A stretch of DNA of 64,000 nucleotides from Sphingomonas colocasiae (GCF_019880585.1 NZ_JAINVV010000005.1:1-64000); one strand, 5' to 3'. Shown: positions 43,997 through 53,665, numbered from the stretch's first letter. Notes: a model not told the origin generated them from the letters alone. Program-made: numbers and translations.

Positions 43997-46711
43997 TTAT
44001 CGGACAGGCAGTTGCACGAACTCGGCGAGTTTCGCGGGATCGAAAAAGCCGCGGATCCACAGCTGCACCTGCTGGTCGTCGGGCAGCGGATGCCGCGACA
44101 CCGTGCCCCACGCAATCCAGTTCTCGACCGTGGAATCCGCGGATACGGGCTGCTCGGCCAGAAAGCGACGCGAATATGCGAGCTCGTCCGCACTCACGCC
44201 TTCCTCACGCACGCGACGCAGTTCGTCCTTCACCGCGCCGATCAATCGCTCCACATCGCCGGGCGCGCACTTGAACTCGACACCGAAAGCAGCGCTGTCG
44301 GGCGACGTACCGATCGAATAGTCGGCGATCACGCTGTACACGCCTTTCTCGACGCGCCGCAGCCGGTCGGTCAGGCGTCGTTTCATGATTTCCTTGATGA
44401 CCAGGCCCGAGGCGTCGGCGCTGGTGACCCTCTTGCCGTGCTGCAGGACAAGTATGACCGTCGCGCTGTCGAGCCCGTCATTCACGACCGTTCGCGAGGC
44501 GATACTGTCGGGAAGCGCGTGACGCTCCAGCTGGCCGGGCTTTCCTCTCGCGGGGATATCGAGCGTGGAGGCGAACGAGCGATAGACGGTCTCGGAGTCC
44601 AGCTTCCCCTCGACGACGATCGTCATATCGCTGGTGTCGGACAGCATCGCCGCATAGGCGTCGCAAGTCGCCCTGAAGTCCGGGCGGCTTTCGAGTTGCG
44701 GAGCAAGGCGCCTGCCCGTTGCCGCGGCCACCGCACTGTCCAGGCTGATCCGGGAAAGCGCGGATGAATGCGCCTCATGGCGCACACGCTCGATCATCGA
44801 CAGATAATCGTCGAAAGCTTCCGGGCGGCACTGCGGCTGCATGATCTGCGCGCGCGTCACCCGGACCAGGAGCGGCCATTGCTCCACGGGGCCGGAGGCT
44901 CTCAGGCCCTCGCGATTGTAGCGGAAGATGGGCAAGATGGCGATGCGGGCAGTATCGAGAAAGCGCCTCGCCTCGAAGCCGTCGAGCCCGGCGAATCCGG
45001 ATTCCACGACGACATCGCCGGCGATCAGCGCGGCGTCGGCCAGGGCGGCGGGAAGTCGCGAGGCTCCACCCGGGCGCCCCATCACGATCAGGGCATCCGC
45101 GTCTGTCTTGCGGAACAGCAATGTCGCGCCCGATCGCGGCAGGCGCCACCGGAGATACCCGTTCGTCTCCGGCACGGCCGCGACAGGCGCGATGGCCTCG
45201 GGCGGGATCGGCGCGAATGTCGGAACCTTGGGAGCCGGCGGGGCCAGGGCGATCGGCGGCGCACGGTCAGCCGCCGCGATGAGCCTGGCCAGGCTGGACC
45301 TCGACGGCACTGCGCCGCGATCCTGTTCGGGATGGATCACGAAGATGTCGCGTTGCGCGGGGTCCAGGATCTTCCGGAGGCCCGCATTGACCTCGGCGAC
45401 CGTCATCGCATCGATCGCCGTGCGCAATTGCAGCGGCGTCGCACCGAAATCGCCATATTGGAAATAGGCCTGCCATTTCGAGGCGGCATCGGTGGCGGGA
45501 TCGCTCCTGATTTCGGGCAATGCCATGGCCCTGGCTTGCTCGATTTCGGCGGACGAGAAGCCGACGCGTCGCACCGAAGAAATGAAGCGGAACAGATCTG
45601 TAAAGGCGGCGCCGATCTTTCCGGGACGGACCTGTGCCGTGACCGCCCAGACGTCCACCGCGGCGGCCTTGATATAGCTCGCGTAATTATAGGATGCGCC
45701 GGCGACAGTCGCGGACGGGACAGGAGCGCCGTAGCGCGCGCTCAGCTCGCCGATGCTGTCGCGCAACAGCGCGCCGGCGAGACGGTAAAGCGCCTCCTCC
45801 TTCACGCGCGCCTCGGTTCCATGCGCGGCGCGGCGGATCTTGTAGCTTATGTTGATTTCGGCGGTCCGCTGATCCGGATGCGTTATCGGCACATACCCGC
45901 CGCCTTTGAGCGCGGGGATGGTGAGATCGGGCTGCGCTCCGGCCTGTCCGGCCGGTATACGGCCCATGCTTTTCTCGAGTTCCGCGAGGATCGCGTCGGG
46001 ATCGACCGGGCCGGTGACGATCACCGCCATGTTCCCCGGGACATAATATCGCGAATGAAGCGCGCGGACGCCTGCATGTGTCGAGGTGACGGTGCCGACG
46101 GGCGGAAATACGGCGTGATAGGCGGGGCTGTCGGGGTACCAGGTCCGGTGCATCATGGTCCAGGACCATCGCTGGGCGTTGTTCCCGTTCCGGCTTTCCG
46201 CCGCCACCACCTTGAGTTCGCGGTCGACATCCTCATCCGAAATCGGCAGCGGCGAAGCCCAGTCGGTGAGGATGTCCAGCCCGGTGGACAGCGCGACGGC
46301 ATCCCCGGCCGGCAGCATCAGGCCGTAGGAAGTCATCTCCCACGACGTGCTGGCTCCGTAGATGCGGCCGCCATATGGCTTAAGACGGTCGAGCAGCGTC
46401 CCTTTCGACGCGCGATCGCGGACATTCTCGACGACGACATGCTCGAGAACATGGGCAGCCTCGGTATCGGCCGGCATCGTGTGCATCAGTCCGACCCGGA
46501 CATTGAGCAGGACCTGGACCTTGTCCGCCTGCCCGCTGGTTCTCTCAATGAAATAGCTCAATCCATTGGGGAGCCTGCCGCGCCGGATATCCGGCCCGGA
46601 GCGCGTCGCCGCCGGCCCTTGCTCGCCCGCCGGTGGCGCGGCCCAGGCACCCGTCGACCCGGTCAGTATCGGACCGAAGGCCGCCATCAGCAACACCGTC
46701 ACCTTCATCAT
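43997..46711 (-). CDS. Periplasmic M16 family zinc peptidase, module 1
   Basis: This is a 904-residue protein. The ATG at 46711 starts a signal peptide (ending TGAWAAP) and AAAAGGA lies upstream. The inverted zincin motif HVLEH is near residue 100, with a downstream Glu (VVAAES) about 75 residues on. Two M16 halves follow (about residues 40-460 and 470-900), as in PqqL-type single-chain peptidases. It lies 168 bases downstream of the TonB-dependent receptor on the same strand. By analogy with FusA/FusC, it may cleave a peptide or protein brought in by that receptor. Confidence 0.9.
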   Translation of the reverse strand: MMKVTVLLMAAFGPILTGSTGAWAAPPAGEQGPAATRSGPDIRRGRLPNGLSYFIERTSGQADKVQVLLNVRVGLMHTMPADTEAAHVLEHVVVENVRDRASKGTLLDRLKPYGGRIYGASTSWEMTSYGLMLPAGDAVALSTGLDILTDWASPLPISDEDVDRELKVVAAESRNGNNAQRWSWTMMHRTWYPDSPAYHAVFPPVGTVTSTHAGVRALHSRYYVPGNMAVIVTGPVDPDAILAELEKSMGRIPAGQAGAQPDLTIPALKGGGYVPITHPDQRTAEINISYKIRRAAHGTEARVKEEALYRLAGALLRDSIGELSARYGAPVPSATVAGASYNYASYIKAAAVDVWAVTAQVRPGKIGAAFTDLFRFISSVRRVGFSSAEIEQARAMALPEIRSDPATDAASKWQAYFQYGDFGATPLQLRTAIDAMTVAEVNAGLRKILDPAQRDIFVIHPEQDRGAVPSRSSLARLIAAADRAPPIALAPPAPKVPTFAPIPPEAIAPVAAVPETNGYLRWRLPRSGATLLFRKTDADALIVMGRPGGASRLPAALADAALIAGDVVVESGFAGLDGFEARRFLDTARIAILPIFRYNREGLRASGPVEQWPLLVRVTRAQIMQPQCRPEAFDDYLSMIERVRHEAHSSALSRISLDSAVAAATGRRLAPQLESRPDFRATCDAYAAMLSDTSDMTIVVEGKLDSETVYRSFASTLDIPARGKPGQLERHALPDSIASRTVVNDGLDSATVILVLQHGKRVTSADASGLVIKEIMKRRLTDRLRRVEKGVYSVIADYSIGTSPDSAAFGVEFKCAPGDVERLIGAVKDELRRVREEGVSADELAYSRRFLAEQPVSADSTVENWIAWGTVSRHPLPDDQQVQLWIRGFFDPAKLAEFVQLPVR

Positions 46712-46879
46712 GTCATCCTTTTCCACACGGATCGACGAACGGTGTCCGGCATCGCCGCACCGCGCCTTGCCTCGCGATTTTCCTGATCCACCCGTCGCGC
46801 GCCGTCCGGGAAACATTGGCTGCCGGCACCGTCGGCAAGAGGGCCTCCGCCCCCTTGCCCTCCGCATTCACCGCACCTG

Positions 46880-49800
46880 TCAGAAGGTCGCCGACAGTCC
46901 CAGCGCGAACCGACGGCCGCCGTGATAATAGCCGCTCATATAGTATTTCCTGGACGTACCGCTCGCCCGGTAATTCTGGGTGTTCGGGTCGCCCGTCCCC
47001 TTCAGCAGGTCATTCGCCTCGAACGACAACCGAACGGATGAGCCGGCGATTTTGAGCGTCTGGACGACGCGCAGATCGAGGGAGTTGAACGGCGCGGCAT
47101 ATCCGTTGACCAGAAAATTATCGGCGAAGCTGAACCGGTCCGACTGGAGCGTGTAGTAGAGCGTCGCGTCCGTGCCCGGCCGCGTGTATGTGAGCCCGAG
47201 CGTGCCGGAATGACGTGGCGATCCTTCGAAGCGCGTCCTGCGCGTCACCGACCTCGGCTCGAAGCTGCTGAAGCTTCCATCGGGATTGAAGACCGGTTCG
47301 ACATAAGGAAACAGCGTGGTCTTCCGGCTGTCGCTATAGGTGTAATTGGCATAGACGCCCAGGCCGGACAGGAAGCCGGGCAGGAATGTGAGCCGCCGCT
47401 CGGCCTCGAGCTCCAGGCCCCAGATCGTCGATATGTCCGGATTGTTCATCGGGCGATTATAAGCGATGAAGACATCGGCCGGGATGGCGTCAAGCAAGGG
47501 GTGATCCGGCAGTTCGAGTCCGTCGAGCGAACCACCCTCGACATACGTGTTCGACTCGGTCAGGTTGCGGATCCGTTTCAGGAAAACGCTCGCCTTGATG
47601 ACGCCGACATTGCCGTCATACCATTCCGCGCTGGCGTCGAAATTATGCGTTCGCGCGGGCAGAAGATCGGGGTTTCCGGAATTGATCATGAGACCCGGCT
47701 GACCGCCGGCCGGCCCGAAGAAGCGACGGGCATCATAGCTGATCGTGCGCGCCGAATTCAGGAGCTGGATCTGCGGCCGCGCGACCGTCGAGAAATAGCC
47801 CGCCCGGAAAACCAGATTCTCCTGCGGCCGCCAGTTGGCGAGGATCCGGGGCAGGAAATTCGTCGTCCGTCCCCGCCCCTGTTCCAGGCGAAGCGTGCGG
47901 TCATAATAGAGCTGGTCGAACTGACCCTGCGCGTCGGTGACCCGGACCCCGTTGACGAAGAAGGCATCGACCCGGTTCAGCTCGACGCGGACGCCGCCGA
48001 TGACCTCGACCCGGCCGAGATTGAGCCGCCCCTGCGCGAACCCTGCGAGATCCTCCTCTCGCGTATATTGCTGCCGTGAGAGCGTGGAATCGAACTCGAC
48101 CTCGCTGAACTCATAACCGAGCCTCTCGAGATCGCTCATCCGGCTGAACAGATCGATGACGGAAGCCCTGCTGAGCGACCTGTAGATCGTATCCGCGCCC
48201 GTCACCGGGGCATATGACTGCTCCTCGAAGGCAAGGCCGACATTGCTGACGGGCGTGCCGCCGTCCGGATGAAAATAGCCGATGGAAGAACCGGCCCTGC
48301 TGGAGAAGCGCCGGCGGTCATATCGAACGCCCGCCTCGACATAATCGAGTATCCCGCCGGCGAGATCGTATTTCGCGCTCAGATTGGCGTTCCACTGCGT
48401 CGATCCGCCGTCGATGCCCTGCTGGGCCGACAGGCCCTGGAAGTTGCTCGTGACCAGATTGTTCCGCAACGCCTCGTAACCGGCGGCCGTGAGCAGCGGG
48501 ACAGGCACCGCCGTGCCCGATCGCGGACCGAAGAGCGTGACGATCCCCCCGACCGCGGCATTGTAGGCTTCGGGCGCGATCAGCGGGGACCCGGGCGATA
48601 GGGTGAACCGGCTGTCGACCGTGAAACTGCCCGAGAAAGGCCGCGATTCGGCGCCTCTTGCATAACCCGCGCCGAAGTCGAGCGAGAGCGCGCCGAACGC
48701 GGTCGTCCCGCGAAAGCTCACCGTATCGGACTTGCTGGTGTAATCCGGGTCGTACTGGACGTCGTTGTTGACCGACATGACGGGCGAGGCGGGCGCCAGA
48801 TAGACGGTCCGCAGCGCGCCCCCGAGCGCCGGCACCGGGCGGTTGAGTTGATAACTGCCCCCGCCGCTCACGAAAGTCTTGACCGACAACGCGTCGCGAC
48901 GCTGGTCGGATCGCACATAATCGAGCCGCAGATTGGTCGCGCTGTCCACCTGCCACTCGGCGCCGAGCGTGAGATTGTTGGTCTCCGCCTGATAGGAATT
49001 GCGGGCGACCGACACCGTCGCCACATAATAGTCCGCGCCGTCGAAGAATGGGAACGCCATCAGCGGATCGAGGAAATTGACACGCGCCGGCAGTCCGTTG
49101 GCGGCGAGCGGGAGATAAGGCCCCAGGATGGTATTCAGGGAATAGGAGTAGGTCGACAGATCCTGGTTACGATGCTGGAACGACGCGCTGACGCCGAAAT
49201 TGTCGTTCGGCCCGAACCGCAGGGAGCCGGTCGCGGAAGCGGAATATTCGCGCCCGAAGCCCTTGCCGCGCTGGGTGCCGTCGACGCTGATGTTGAAATA
49301 GCGGCGCGGACGATCGAGCGGCGACTTGGTCTCGATCTCGACAAGCCCCCCGGTGCCGGCGCCACCCTGGCTCGCGAGCAGCGTCTTGCTGATCCTGATT
49401 TCGGAAACGGCGTCCGAAAGCAGGGTGCTCAGATCCGGCGCACGGCCCGTTCCCCGCGTTTCGGCGAGCGCGACACCGTTCAGCCTGACCTGGTTGTAAT
49501 CGGGCGACATCCCACGGAGGAGGATGTTGGTGCCGTCTCCGCTCTGGTCGTTCTGCAGGAAGGACACGCCCGGCGCGCGCCGCAGCGAATCCGAGATGGT
49601 CGTGCCGTTGAAATTGCCGAGCAGGTCGCCCGACACCACCGTCGTGCTGTTCTCGGCGGTCCGCTGCTGGTTGAGCGCCTGCGCACGCGCGGAGATCTGG
49701 CCCATGACGATGATCTCGGGATCCCGCCCCGCCGCCGTCAGCATGATCGGCGCGCTCGCGGTCTCGCGTGCGATCACCTCGACGCGAACCGAAGTCTCGG

Positions 49801-50326
49801 GATAACCGAGATAGGAAACCTCGAGGGTCACATGACCGGCGGGCAGGTTCGCGAAGCGGAACTGGCCGAGTTCGTCGGAGGCGACCACGTCGCCCGTTTC
49901 CCGGACGAGGACCCGCGCGCCCTTGAGCGCCGCCCCGGTGCTCGCCTCCTTCAGGCTGCCGACGATCGTGCCGCGTCCGGCCTGCGCCGCCTCCCGGTCA
50001 GCCGTCTGGCCGCCCGCGGCGAAAGGGACCACCATATAGGTCTGACCTCCCGTCGAACGCGCGACGAGACCGGTCCCTTCGAGAAGCTGGCTGAGCGCCT
50101 GCTCGACGCTGAGCGGGCCGCGCACCGCCCGGGTCTGCTTGCCCTTGGTATATTTGCGCGCCGCCACGATCTGGATGTCCGCCTGGCGACCGAGCGCGGC
50201 GATCCCGGTCTCCGCGGCCTGCGCCGGAACGTCGAAGGAACGCGTCTGCGCCGTTGCGGGCGTTGCCGCCACGATGGCGATCGCGGTCGTCGTGAAAAGC
50301 AGGCTCCGGCCCAGTCCGTCGATCAT
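46880..50326 (-). CDS. STN-domain TonB-dependent receptor, module 1
   Basis: This is a 1148-residue protein with a signal peptide (cleavage near PATAQ). The STN signalling domain is at about residues 30-105 (SFDVPAQAAETGIAALGRQADI, LSVEQALSQLLEGTGL). A carboxypeptidase-regulatory-like domain is at about 125-195 (GSLKEASTGAALKGARVLV, FRFANLPAGHVTLEVSYLGYPE). A TonB-box candidate EIIVMG, the plug (DLLGNFNGTTISDSLRRAPG, GTGGLVEIETKSPLDRP) and a long barrel ending LGLSATF follow. The STN domain implies signalling to the FecR encoded 81 bases upstream. A motif AAGGAAA-N13-TCTCC lies 46 bases before the start. The substrate is unknown. Confidence 0.95.
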   Translation of the reverse strand: MIDGLGRSLLFTTTAIAIVAATPATAQTRSFDVPAQAAETGIAALGRQADIQIVAARKYTKGKQTRAVRGPLSVEQALSQLLEGTGLVARSTGGQTYMVVPFAAGGQTADREAAQAGRGTIVGSLKEASTGAALKGARVLVRETGDVVASDELGQFRFANLPAGHVTLEVSYLGYPETSVRVEVIARETASAPIMLTAAGRDPEIIVMGQISARAQALNQQRTAENSTTVVSGDLLGNFNGTTISDSLRRAPGVSFLQNDQSGDGTNILLRGMSPDYNQVRLNGVALAETRGTGRAPDLSTLLSDAVSEIRISKTLLASQGGAGTGGLVEIETKSPLDRPRRYFNISVDGTQRGKGFGREYSASATGSLRFGPNDNFGVSASFQHRNQDLSTYSYSLNTILGPYLPLAANGLPARVNFLDPLMAFPFFDGADYYVATVSVARNSYQAETNNLTLGAEWQVDSATNLRLDYVRSDQRRDALSVKTFVSGGGSYQLNRPVPALGGALRTVYLAPASPVMSVNNDVQYDPDYTSKSDTVSFRGTTAFGALSLDFGAGYARGAESRPFSGSFTVDSRFTLSPGSPLIAPEAYNAAVGGIVTLFGPRSGTAVPVPLLTAAGYEALRNNLVTSNFQGLSAQQGIDGGSTQWNANLSAKYDLAGGILDYVEAGVRYDRRRFSSRAGSSIGYFHPDGGTPVSNVGLAFEEQSYAPVTGADTIYRSLSRASVIDLFSRMSDLERLGYEFSEVEFDSTLSRQQYTREEDLAGFAQGRLNLGRVEVIGGVRVELNRVDAFFVNGVRVTDAQGQFDQLYYDRTLRLEQGRGRTTNFLPRILANWRPQENLVFRAGYFSTVARPQIQLLNSARTISYDARRFFGPAGGQPGLMINSGNPDLLPARTHNFDASAEWYDGNVGVIKASVFLKRIRNLTESNTYVEGGSLDGLELPDHPLLDAIPADVFIAYNRPMNNPDISTIWGLELEAERRLTFLPGFLSGLGVYANYTYSDSRKTTLFPYVEPVFNPDGSFSSFEPRSVTRRTRFEGSPRHSGTLGLTYTRPGTDATLYYTLQSDRFSFADNFLVNGYAAPFNSLDLRVVQTLKIAGSSVRLSFEANDLLKGTGDPNTQNYRASGTSRKYYMSGYYHGGRRFALGLSATF

Positions 50327-50371
50327 GTCATTCCCCCCTTTTGAGCGCGGTTCCTGCCGCGCCGGAGGGAA

Positions 50372-50396
50372 GGAGACCCAAGACCGGATTTTCCTT
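50372..50396 (-). promoter_or_regulatory. ECF-type promoter candidate of receptor gene 1
   Basis: On the minus strand AAGGAAA (50396-50390) is followed after 13 bases by TCTCC (50376-50372), in the gap between the FecR stop and the receptor start. The same two blocks with the same spacing precede two sigma genes at 52012-52036 and 52665-52689. A GGAAA -35 is typical of ECF/FecI-type promoters. Confidence 0.65.
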
Positions 50397-50407
50397 TCAC
50401 CGCCATG

Positions 50408-51385
50408 TCATTTTTCTGTAACCTGCTCGGATTCAATCCGGATTTCCTCAGGCCCGGACAGGTCGACCGAGCCGCCGAAGCTCCCGGCGATGACGCGCGA
50501 GAAGCCGACCGGATCGTCGGTGCGGAACACGCCGTCGACACGCTCGTCGGCGATCGCGGCATCGCGAAGCACGATCCGGCGGCGATTGTAGCGATTGAAC
50601 TCCGCGATCGCGTCATCGACGCGCGTCGCGACCAGGTCGATCTTGCCCGATCGCCAGGCCAGCGCGCGCTCGACCGCCGGCGCGCCCGGCTCCGGCCGCC
50701 TGACCGCGGCATTGTCGGCGACGAACGCCATCGCGCCCGCGACGATCCGGATCTTCTGCCCTTCGGCGCCGTTGGCCCAGGCCTCGACCACGCCCTCGGT
50801 CACGATCACATCGGCGCCGCCCTCGCGCCGGCGCACCGAAAATGCGGTGCCGACCGCCTGCACGCGCACATTGCCCGCCTCGACGACGAACGGCCGACGG
50901 GGGTCCTTCACCACCTGGAACCAAGCCTCGCCCTTTTCGAGCCTGACATCGCGCCGGGTCTCGGCGACCGCGACCGCGATGCGGCTGTCGGTGTTGATCG
51001 CGGCGGTCGATCCGTCGGCCAGCGGCACGCGCCGGATCTCGCCGACCCCGGTATCGTAACGCTCGCTCCCGCCAAGCACGACCAGCCCGGCGACCAGCGA
51101 AGCCGCGATCGCCCCGCCCCCGCTCGCCAGCAACCAGCGCCGCGTCCAGACCGGCGGTGGCGCATCATCGACACGCACAACATCCGGATCCGCCTCGACG
51201 GTCTCCTCCTGGCCGAGCGTCGACCAGAGCGCCTGCGCCTGGACCAGCGCGCCGCCATGCCGCGGATCGAGCGCGAGCCAGGCGCCCAGTTCGGCATCGT
51301 CGGCATCGCTCCAGGCGTCCGAATCCATGCGCGCGACCCAGCGCGCGGCCATGTCGTCGATCTCTTGTATCGGCCGCTGGCTCAT
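50408..51385 (-). CDS. fecR: FecR-family anti-sigma / signal transducer, module 1
   Basis: This is a 325-residue protein. The cytoplasmic N-terminus (DDMAARWVARMDSDAWSDADDAELGAWLALDPRHGGAL) is the DUF4880/anti-sigma part, followed by a membrane helix at about residues 88-108. The periplasmic FecR domain has DGSTAAINTDSRIAV, RLEKGEAWFQVVKDPRRPFVVEAG and VGTAFSVRR, and the C-terminal STN-contacting part has YNRRRIVLRDAAIAD. It passes a signal from the receptor to the ECF sigma encoded just upstream. The start overlaps that gene's stop (ATGA). Confidence 0.93.
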   Translation of the reverse strand: MSQRPIQEIDDMAARWVARMDSDAWSDADDAELGAWLALDPRHGGALVQAQALWSTLGQEETVEADPDVVRVDDAPPPVWTRRWLLASGGGAIAASLVAGLVVLGGSERYDTGVGEIRRVPLADGSTAAINTDSRIAVAVAETRRDVRLEKGEAWFQVVKDPRRPFVVEAGNVRVQAVGTAFSVRRREGGADVIVTEGVVEAWANGAEGQKIRIVAGAMAFVADNAAVRRPEPGAPAVERALAWRSGKIDLVATRVDDAIAEFNRYNRRRIVLRDAAIADERVDGVFRTDDPVGFSRVIAGSFGGSVDLSGPEEIRIESEQVTEK

Positions 51386-51972
51386 GCCCGACGCCCTCCT
51401 TCGCCAAGCCGGGCGAATGCCTCGCTGGCAAGCGCCTCGTCCTTCGCCCAGGCCGCGCGCAGCTGGCGCAGCCCGGCCTGGATATTGTTCTCGACCATCG
51501 ACTCGGTGATCCCGAGCGTCGATGCGATCTCGCGCTGCGAGAGCCCGTCGAACTTGCGCATCTCGATGATGCGGCGGCAGCGTTCGGGGAGATCCTCGAG
51601 CATCGTCTTCAGGCGGCCAAAGGCCAGCTGCCCCGCCACCTCGCGCTCGGGCGAAGGCGCCTCGTCATGGACGAACTCGCCCAGATCGCTCATCGTGTCG
51701 ATCGGCACGACCCTGGCGCGCTTGCGGCGACGCCCGAGCTGATGGCGGACCATCGAGAAGAAATAGATGTCGGGCCGCTCGATATGATCGACTGCATCGA
51801 GCATGGCGAAGCGGCAATAGCCGTCCTGGATCAATTCGTCGATTTCCTCAGGAGGCACGCGCGCGCCGCGAAGCCAACGGCGCACGAACGGCTCGTGGGG
51901 AATGACATGCTTCGCCACCCACGCCGCCCGTCTGCGCTGCCGCTCGCGGTTCGATATCTGCGTCGTGCCCAT
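51382..51972 (-). CDS. fecI: FecI-type ECF sigma factor, module 1
   Basis: This is a 196-residue protein. Region 2 reads IDELIQDGYCRFAMLDAVDHIERPDIYFFSMVRHQLGRR; region 4 reads LEDLPERCRRIIEMRKFDGLSQREIASTLGITESMVENNIQAGLRQLR. FecI-type sigmas direct RNA polymerase to receptor genes once FecR is triggered. GAAGGA lies just before the ATG. The shared AAGGAAA-N13-TCTCC motif lies 40 bases upstream, so it probably controls its own transcription as well as the receptor. Confidence 0.93.
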   Translation of the reverse strand: MGTTQISNRERQRRRAAWVAKHVIPHEPFVRRWLRGARVPPEEIDELIQDGYCRFAMLDAVDHIERPDIYFFSMVRHQLGRRRKRARVVPIDTMSDLGEFVHDEAPSPEREVAGQLAFGRLKTMLEDLPERCRRIIEMRKFDGLSQREIASTLGITESMVENNIQAGLRQLRAAWAKDEALASEAFARLGEGGRRA

Positions 51973-52011
51973 GATCCTTCAAAGAGGCGCACTCCGCGCG
52001 CCCGGACGAGA

Positions 52012-52036
52012 GGAGACCTGAGCGCGCCATTTCCTT
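52012..52036 (-). promoter_or_regulatory. ECF-type promoter candidate of sigma gene 1
   Basis: On the minus strand AAGGAAA (52036-52030) is followed after 13 bases by TCTCC (52016-52012), 40 bases before the sigma gene start. It is identical in spacing to the motif before receptor gene 1 and before the second sigma gene. Confidence 0.65.
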
Positions 52037-52105
52037 TTTTCAAAGCTGATTTTTTTCGGATGCCCGGCACCGCGCGCCGAAGGAGCCCGGCACAGGCCAT
52101 CCGGC

Positions 52106-52642
52106 TCAAGCGCCCGGAGACGCCGCCGCGCCCTCGCCGGCCTCGCGCAAGACCCGGATGGCGCCGTACAGATGCTTCTCGACCGCCGACAGCGTCACAC
52201 CGAGCTCAGTCGCCACGATGCGCCCGGACGCCCCGTCGATCCGCCGCCGCCAGACCACCCGGCGCCGCGAGACGCTCATCGCATCGAACGCACGCGACAC
52301 CCGCGCGAGCGCCTGACGCGCATCGCACGCTCTGTCCGCCGGACAATCGTCGGACGCCATCTCGCCCGCCTCGCACAGGTCGACAAAGGGGACACAGGCG
52401 CGGCGGCGATGCCGGTCGATCAGGAGATTGCGGCCCATGCGCGCCATCAGCGCCCGCACATCGTCGATCCCGTCCACGCCATCGAGCGCGAGCAGTTTCA
52501 CGAAACAGTCCTGGACGACATCGTCGATCTCGTCGGGGCCATGAGCCAGTCGCCCGAGATACCGTCGCAGCCAGGCCTCGTGCGGCAGGACGTGACGCAC
52601 GAGCCATGCCGCGCGCGCCGGGCCGGCAGAACATCCCTCCAC
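52106..52642 (-). CDS. Second ECF sigma factor, no FecR of its own
   Basis: This is a 178-residue protein if it starts at the GTG at 52642, which has AAGGAGAGGGG upstream. The ATG at 52672 is less likely because the promoter motif at 52665-52689 would place transcription start inside or after it. Region 2 is IDDVVQDCFVKLLALDGVDGIDDVRALMARMGRNLLIDR and region 4 is RIVATELGVTLSAVEKHLYGAIRVLR. It resembles the neighbouring FecI-type sigma in its N-terminus (AAWLVRHVLPHEAWLRRYL against AAWVAKHVIPHEPFVRRWL). No anti-sigma follows directly. It may be a paralogue in a cascade. Confidence 0.85.
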   Translation of the reverse strand: MEGCSAGPARAAWLVRHVLPHEAWLRRYLGRLAHGPDEIDDVVQDCFVKLLALDGVDGIDDVRALMARMGRNLLIDRHRRRACVPFVDLCEAGEMASDDCPADRACDARQALARVSRAFDAMSVSRRRVVWRRRIDGASGRIVATELGVTLSAVEKHLYGAIRVLREAGEGAAASPGA

Positions 52643-52664
52643 ACCCCTCTCCTTCGGAAGGCGA

Positions 52665-52689
52665 GGAGACATGAGGCGATGATTTCCTT
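52665..52689 (-). promoter_or_regulatory. ECF-type promoter candidate of the second sigma gene
   Basis: On the minus strand AAGGAAA (52689-52683) is followed after 13 bases by TCTCC (52669-52665). It gives a short leader of roughly 10-20 bases to the GTG at 52642, which decides that start. Confidence 0.6.
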
Positions 52690-52800
52690 TTCGCCGGGGA
52701 GCGCGATGTCGCGGCACATGCCCGGAATTGGCATGGCCGACGAGACCGCTATAGTCCGCGCACGAACACCATCGGACTCCGAAAAACTGGCGTGAGAAAC

Positions 52801-53502
52801 ATGACGACCGGCTCGCGCAAGGCGCTCGTCATCGGCAATTCCGACGGGATCGGCCTGGCAGTCACCCGCAAGCTCCTCGCGCGCGGCTATCACGTCACCG
52901 GCCTCGCGCGCTCGGCATCCCCCCTCAGCCAGCCCGGCCTCCGGCATCACCGGCTGGACGTGGCGGCGGAAGATTTCGGGATCCGGCTCGATACGGTGCT
53001 GGACGAGATGGACGGCATCGACCTCTGCATCCATTGCGCCGGCATCGGCACGACCTTCGACCCGGATGCGCTCGAAACTGAAACCGCGACGCTCCGCGTC
53101 AATCTCATGGGCGCCGCGGTCGCGACCGAACGGGTCCTCGCGCGCATGATCGCGCAGGGCGGCGGGCATTTCATCGGCCTCAGCTCGATCATGGATCGCG
53201 GTGCCAGCAAGGCGGCGCCCGCCTATGCCGCCTCCAAGACGGGCATCTCGGCCTATTGGGAGGGCCTCGGACAAGCCTTGGAGGGCACCGGCGTCCAGGT
53301 CTCCAACCTCCGCTTCGGCTTTGTCGATACCAAAATGGCGAAGGCCCCCGTCCGTCCGCTCATGATAACACCAAACCAGGCGGCCGGTCTCATCGACAAA
53401 GTCATCGACCGCCCGCGCCTGCGCCTCACCAGGCCCCGGCGTATTGCTCTCTTGCTTTGGCTTGCCAGCTTGCCGTCCCGCCTTCGCTATCTGGCGTCCT
53501 GA
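52801..53502 (+). CDS. Short-chain dehydrogenase/reductase
   Basis: This is a 233-residue SDR-fold protein. The nucleotide-binding motif is the variant GNSDGIG near residue 14 (usually TGxxxGIG). IDLCIHCAGIG stands in the NNAG position. The catalytic set is Ser in GLSSIMDRG and Tyr/Lys in YAASK. The substrate is unknown. It lies alone on the + strand between the two uptake modules and has only a weak ribosome site. An upstream GTG at 52792 is an alternative start. Confidence 0.88.
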   Translation: MTTGSRKALVIGNSDGIGLAVTRKLLARGYHVTGLARSASPLSQPGLRHHRLDVAAEDFGIRLDTVLDEMDGIDLCIHCAGIGTTFDPDALETETATLRVNLMGAAVATERVLARMIAQGGGHFIGLSSIMDRGASKAAPAYAASKTGISAYWEGLGQALEGTGVQVSNLRFGFVDTKMAKAPVRPLMITPNQAAGLIDKVIDRPRLRLTRPRRIALLLWLASLPSRLRYLAS

Positions 53503-53665
53503 CCGGAGAACACTGCATGGGTGGCAGCATGCTGCACCACGCATCCAGTTTGCCGCCATGTAAAACCGAAAGATCCGGTCCGTCCGACCTGCTCAAGTCC
53601 AGATGTCGAAGAACCGGTCCGACCAAACTTCCGGAAAACATCGGCGATCGATCACCCGCGGACCG

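Noticed and set aside
52642-52717. Longer forms of the second sigma factor starting at 52672 (ATG) or 52717
   Set aside because: The putative promoter occupies 52665-52689, so these starts would lie in or before the promoter, and the GTG at 52642 has a much better ribosome site.
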